Part shown: positions 41,468 to 43,806 of the stretch, in pieces
Layout: the number at the start of each line of letters is the position of its first letter
Position numbering within the stretch: position 1 is the stretch's first letter
Notes under the pieces: generated by a model
Databases searched by the model: none
What the model saw: only the letters and a program-made list of their open reading frames with translations
Told to the model about the DNA's origin: nothing
Source of the DNA: Oscillospiraceae bacterium
GTDB lineage: Bacteria; Bacillota; Clostridia; Oscillospirales; Oscillospiraceae
Assembly: GCA_910575265.1 (NCBI GenBank)
Contig: CAJTEA010000020.1
Span: 1 to 43,806, forward strand
DNA length: 43,806 nt
Reading direction: 5' to 3'
Program-made: the position numbers and the translations under genes

Positions 41468-41497
41468 CGCAAATCCCTCCTTGTTCCTCAAAAGCAT
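41436..41497. repeat. 29-bp perfect inverted repeat straddling the lysR 2 stop codon
   Basis: The arm 41436-41464 is perfectly complementary to 41469-41497 with a 4-base loop TAAC that holds most of the stop codon (41465-41467). It contains TTGAGGAACAAGGAGGGATT. The element lies between the convergent ends of LysR 2 and LysR 3 (stop at 41523), so it may be a bidirectional terminator, but the length and the coding of the LysR 2 tail are unusual. Confidence 0.85.
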
Positions 41498-41522
41498 GAT
41501 TTATAAAACGATGGAGAGAAAT

Positions 41523-42434
41523 TCATTGATAATCCGGCTGGTATATCTTTCGCAGGCTTTCTTTGGAGATTCGGATAAACTCTTTGGCGATAAAGGGCAG
41601 ATACATATTTTTCCGGTGAACAATTGCCATTTTTCTGCTGTATTGTTTTCCAACTCGGAAAATATTTACCCGTTCACGATCCCTGTGGCAGTAATACAGG
41701 GTATCTGGTATTACTGTAGCGCCTAAACCGGTCGCGGACATTTGAAAACAGACATCCATGCTGTGGCTCTCCAAAAGGATTCTGGGATAAATTTGCGCAT
41801 CGGAAAAAATCATGTCGGACAAACGGCGTAAATCGTTTCCTTTTTGCATTAAAAAGAACGGGACATTTTCCACCAGAGACAGATCAAGCGGTTCTGAAAG
41901 CGTACCCGAGAGGGGGTGCTGTTTTGCCAAAGAAAGAACCATTGATTCGTCGAACAGGGTGTGGTAGCAAAAACGGTTGTCAGTATGAGGATTGATTGTA
42001 AAAACAAGATCAATTTTTCCATTTACCAATAGTCTGTTTAATTCCGCCTCGTTGCCCTCGGTAAACACAATGTTGACCTCTGGGTACTGCTGAATAAATT
42101 CCGGAAGAATAATCGGTGTAAACAGCCAGCTGCGGGATTGAGACATTCCGATATGAACGCTTCCAAATTGGGGTTGCTTCTGTTCCTGATACTGGGCCAA
42201 AAGATTGTGCTTAATTTGCAGGATATCCCGCGCCGATTGCAGAAACAATTCTCCGGAGGGAGTTGGAACCAGCGCGCCGGTGGAGCGAAGAAAGATCTTA
42301 ACACCTAATTCAGATTCCACATGGGCAAGTATTTGGGACAAAGCAGATTGCCCGATATAGAGCTTTTGCGCCGCGCGGGTAATATTTGACTCTGTCGCAA
42401 TTGTAACAATGTACTCCAGTTGTTTATCCGTCAT
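41523..42434 (-). CDS. LysR-family transcriptional regulator 3
   Basis: A 303-residue LysR regulator, MTDKQLEYIVTIATESNITR start, then AAQKLYIGQSALSQILAHVE (helix-turn-helix, about 1-60). The effector domain contains MSQSRSWLFTPIILPEF (about 95-112; LysR 1 has MSQDRSWLFTPLILPNY) and LLESHSMDVCFQMSATGLGA (about 219-238). It is the clear paralogue of LysR 1. It is divergent from pair 3 and the ammonia-lyase gene, with promoters of both directions inside one palindrome. It probably controls them in response to an effector related to the enzyme substrate. Confidence 0.94.
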   Translation of the reverse strand: MTDKQLEYIVTIATESNITRAAQKLYIGQSALSQILAHVESELGVKIFLRSTGALVPTPSGELFLQSARDILQIKHNLLAQYQEQKQPQFGSVHIGMSQSRSWLFTPIILPEFIQQYPEVNIVFTEGNEAELNRLLVNGKIDLVFTINPHTDNRFCYHTLFDESMVLSLAKQHPLSGTLSEPLDLSLVENVPFFLMQKGNDLRRLSDMIFSDAQIYPRILLESHSMDVCFQMSATGLGATVIPDTLYYCHRDRERVNIFRVGKQYSRKMAIVHRKNMYLPFIAKEFIRISKESLRKIYQPDYQ

Positions 42435-42538
42435 GTGTATAGCCCTTCCTTTCCACTGCGCCGCGAGGCGTAAAATTGAAAGCTATCTTTGAAATGGCTC
42501 AATTTCCGCTCCATTTGTTTTTCCTAATAAGCAAAATT

Positions 42539-42580
42539 ATTATAATTATATTTTACAAATTTGTAAAGCCATATTATACT
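42539..42580. promoter_or_regulatory. Divergent promoters in one palindrome (LysR 3 / pair 3-ammonia-lyase)
   Basis: The perfect 16-bp palindrome TTTACAAATTTGTAAA (42552-42567) supplies TTTACA as -35 on both strands. Plus: TTTACA (42552-42557), 17 bp, TATACT (42575-42580). Minus: TTTACA (42567-42562), 17 bp, TATAAT (42544-42539). A LysR dimer on the palindrome would act on both genes. Confidence 0.8.
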
Positions 42581-42633
42581 GAAATCAAAGTTATACCAGA
42601 GCAAAATTTTGTATCAGGAAGGGAGACTATACG

Positions 42634-43071
42634 GTGAAAACAATGATAATTGAGTGGCCCGAGTTGGAGGTAAAGGTAGAGGCGGTTCTGGAGGATGTTA
42701 GAAACGCTGAATTGATCAACGAAATTTGGGCTCAGCTGCCTATGGTCGCAGTACAGGAACATGCGGCCGTAACAGGAAAATCGATGTATGCCTGGGTTCC
42801 GATGGTAAGCACGGCGGAAATTCCGTTTCAGATGCGGATCAAGGATACACCTCCGGGAGTCGTATCCTATTCACAAAAGACAGGAAATAAAATGGTAGTC
42901 CGCTATGGCAAGGTAACAGAAGATCTGATGACCCCAATTGTAGGATTTATTGATCAAAAATATGTCCCGGAACTTGAGAGAGTGGGGAAGGCAGTCTGGG
43001 ATAACTATAAGATTGATAGTGATGACCGGAAAACATACACTGTAAAATTTTCAAAAGGACGTGAGAGATAA
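42634..43071 (+). CDS. Cyclophilin-like (DUF3830-like) small protein, copy 3
   Basis: A 145-residue protein, MKTMIIEWPELEVKVEAVLE at the start (GTG codon behind AGGAAGGGAG). Conserved blocks are VQEHAAVTGKSMYAW (about 39-53), TPPGVVSYSQKTGNKMVV (about 71-88), RYGKVTEDLMTPIVGFI and RVGKAVWDNY. The C-terminus carries a small insert (KIDSDD). Copy 2 is its nearest relative and copy 1 is intermediate. It lies 54 bp downstream of a promoter with a LysR palindrome. Its stop codon overlaps the start of the helical partner by one base. Confidence 0.82.
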   Translation: MKTMIIEWPELEVKVEAVLEDVRNAELINEIWAQLPMVAVQEHAAVTGKSMYAWVPMVSTAEIPFQMRIKDTPPGVVSYSQKTGNKMVVRYGKVTEDLMTPIVGFIDQKYVPELERVGKAVWDNYKIDSDDRKTYTVKFSKGRER

Positions 43072-43562
43072 TGAAAAAGTGGGAACAGCTCAAACAGGAT
43101 ATTGAGGTTTCGTTTAAAGCTATGCAGTTGAAGGAATCCAAAGAGCTTCACGATTTTCGGACCAATACCGCTGGAACAGAGGCAGGCTCCTTCGGGGAGT
43201 ATTGGGCGGCGCTGGATTTTGCTGTCGGTATGGTTCGGGATTTAGCGGGGTATACCATGTACCCCATGCTGAAAATGGCTTATAGCCCTACGTTTTCACT
43301 GGAACAGTTGAAAGAGGCATATATGCTGCTCCATCCGCCCTATACCGAATATCTTGGATATTCCGGTATGTTTGAACTCCGGACATTCTGCCGGCGTTTT
43401 CGGGAGTGCTTTGATGAGCTTGAGAGCAAAGAGGAATTTATCGAACTGTATAAGATGTTCTTGATGTATGTCAATAAAACAGTGGCCTGGACCTATCATT
43501 ATTTCACTTGGGAAGTGGGCTACGAATGGCAGAAAAAGCAGAATCAGAAGCAGTATGCCTAA
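43071..43562 (+). CDS. Helical partner protein, copy 3
   Basis: A 163-residue helical protein, MKKWEQLKQDIEVSFKAMQ at the start. TAGTEAGSFGEYWAALDFA (about 34-52), YTMYPMLKMAYSP, LHPPYTEYLGYSGM, CRRFRECFDELESKEEFIEL and a C-terminal VAWTYHYFTWEVGYEW. The ATG overlaps the preceding TAA (TAATG), so it is translationally coupled. It precedes the ammonia-lyase gene by 21 bp with AGGAG in between, giving the same order (cyclophilin-like, helical, lyase) as at the left edge. Confidence 0.88.
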   Translation: MKKWEQLKQDIEVSFKAMQLKESKELHDFRTNTAGTEAGSFGEYWAALDFAVGMVRDLAGYTMYPMLKMAYSPTFSLEQLKEAYMLLHPPYTEYLGYSGMFELRTFCRRFRECFDELESKEEFIELYKMFLMYVNKTVAWTYHYFTWEVGYEWQKKQNQKQYA

Positions 43563-43583
43563 AGTATGAAAGGAGTATAGTAA

Positions 43584-43690
43584 ATGAACAAAGTAATCTT
43601 AAACGGCGTAGATCTGAGCATAGAGGACGTGGTAAAGGTAGCGCGTGAGGGGTATCAGGTGGAGATTGACGCGGCGTGCATGGCCCGGAT
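43584..43690. repeat. Right copy of a 107-bp or longer perfect inverted repeat (left copy 1-107)
   Basis: Bases 43584-43690 equal the reverse complement of 1-107 without a mismatch, including all synonymous positions. Identity stops at the ATG: the upstream sequences of the two copies are unrelated. The left copy is cut by the window edge, so the true length of the repeat is unknown and could cover the full lyase gene. Confidence 0.97.
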
Positions 43691-43806
43691 TGCGGAGGTA
43701 CGGGAGTACATGGAGCGGGAGTGGATGCGTGAGGACGCGCCCGCGGTGTACGGGTTCAACACGGGGCTGGGCAAGCACAAGGACTGCAAGGTGTCCATTG
43801 AGGAGA
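43584..43806 (+). CDS. hutH: Histidine ammonia-lyase family protein, N-terminal 74 residues (cut by window end)
   Basis: The visible part has 74 residues. MNKVILNGVDLSIEDVVKVA is followed by the HAL/PAL signature V-YGFNTGLGKHKDCKVSIEE (about residues 53-72), which in HutH reads YGINTGFGK. The family deaminates aromatic amino acids with an MIO cofactor formed from Ala-Ser-Gly further downstream, which is outside the window, so the substrate (histidine, tyrosine or phenylalanine) is not proven. The first 107 bp are identical to the gene at the other end. GC content is higher than in the pair genes before it. The start follows AAGGAGTATAGTAA. Confidence 0.85.
   Translation, partial: MNKVILNGVDLSIEDVVKVAREGYQVEIDAACMARIAEVREYMEREWMREDAPAVYGFNTGLGKHKDCKVSIEE

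Noticed and set aside
1..43806. tRNA or rRNA genes and insertion sequences
   Set aside because: No cloverleaf, T-loop GGTTCGAATCC-type or transposase pattern was recognised by reading both strands. The lyase repeats look like gene duplicates rather than element ends.

Overview
The window fits a meso-DAP-type, butyrate-producing, probably spore-forming Firmicute of the class Clostridia, most likely order Oscillospirales (Flavonifractor/Pseudoflavonifractor/Lawsonibacter-like). This is an inference from the GC-rich core codon use, the division-gene cluster order, a MurE with the meso-DAP signature, hbd (butyrate pathway), a leucine T-box and SpoIID/peptidoglycan-binding genes. No rRNA or tRNA genes were seen.

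Layout. (1) 1-4.2 kb, accessory, moderate GC: a minus-strand operon of a decayed nhaC fragment, nhaC, a cyclophilin-like (DUF3830-like) small protein, a partner helical protein and the 5' end of a histidine ammonia-lyase-type gene, with a divergent LysR gene. (2) 4.5-30.9 kb, GC-rich core: leuA with a leucine T-box, an isochorismatase-like hydrolase, the division/cell-wall cluster mraZ-rsmH-ftsL-ftsI-murE-mraY-ftsW-murG-murA-ftsQ-ftsZ (minus strand), a family-4 uracil-DNA glycosylase, a three-gene SpoIID/PG-binding operon, then DUF512-der-plsY-gpsA-alaX-like-small OB-like protein (plus strand) and hbd (minus). (3) 31.3-43.8 kb, accessory, lower GC with AT-rich spacers: a four-gene operon made of two cyclophilin-like/helical pairs, a complete five-gene peptide/opine/nickel-type ABC importer, a third pair (minus), two more LysR genes, a fourth pair region and a second ammonia-lyase gene cut by the window end.

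The most interesting system is spread over both accessory blocks: five adjacent gene pairs (10 genes), each a ~140-170 aa cyclophilin-like protein followed by a ~156-195 aa helical protein. The two-part architecture recalls cucumopine synthase (a histidine + 2-oxoglutarate Pictet-Spengler opine enzyme), here split into two translationally coupled genes. Two of the pairs run directly into ammonia-lyase genes whose visible 107 bp are identical, three are next to related LysR regulators, and an opine-class ABC importer sits among them. The importer promoter and the promoter of one pair share the same -35/operator box, the same 17-bp spacing, the same -10 and a second palindrome at the same distance. 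My working model is a regulon for uptake and dismantling (or making) of histidine-derived opine-like or imine conjugates, feeding an ammonia-lyase. The function is inference; the gene pairing, paralogy and shared promoter architecture are visible in the sequence.

The two identical ammonia-lyase 5' ends lie in opposite orientation at the extreme ends of the window, so everything between them, including the division cluster, is flanked by inverted homology of at least 107 bp.
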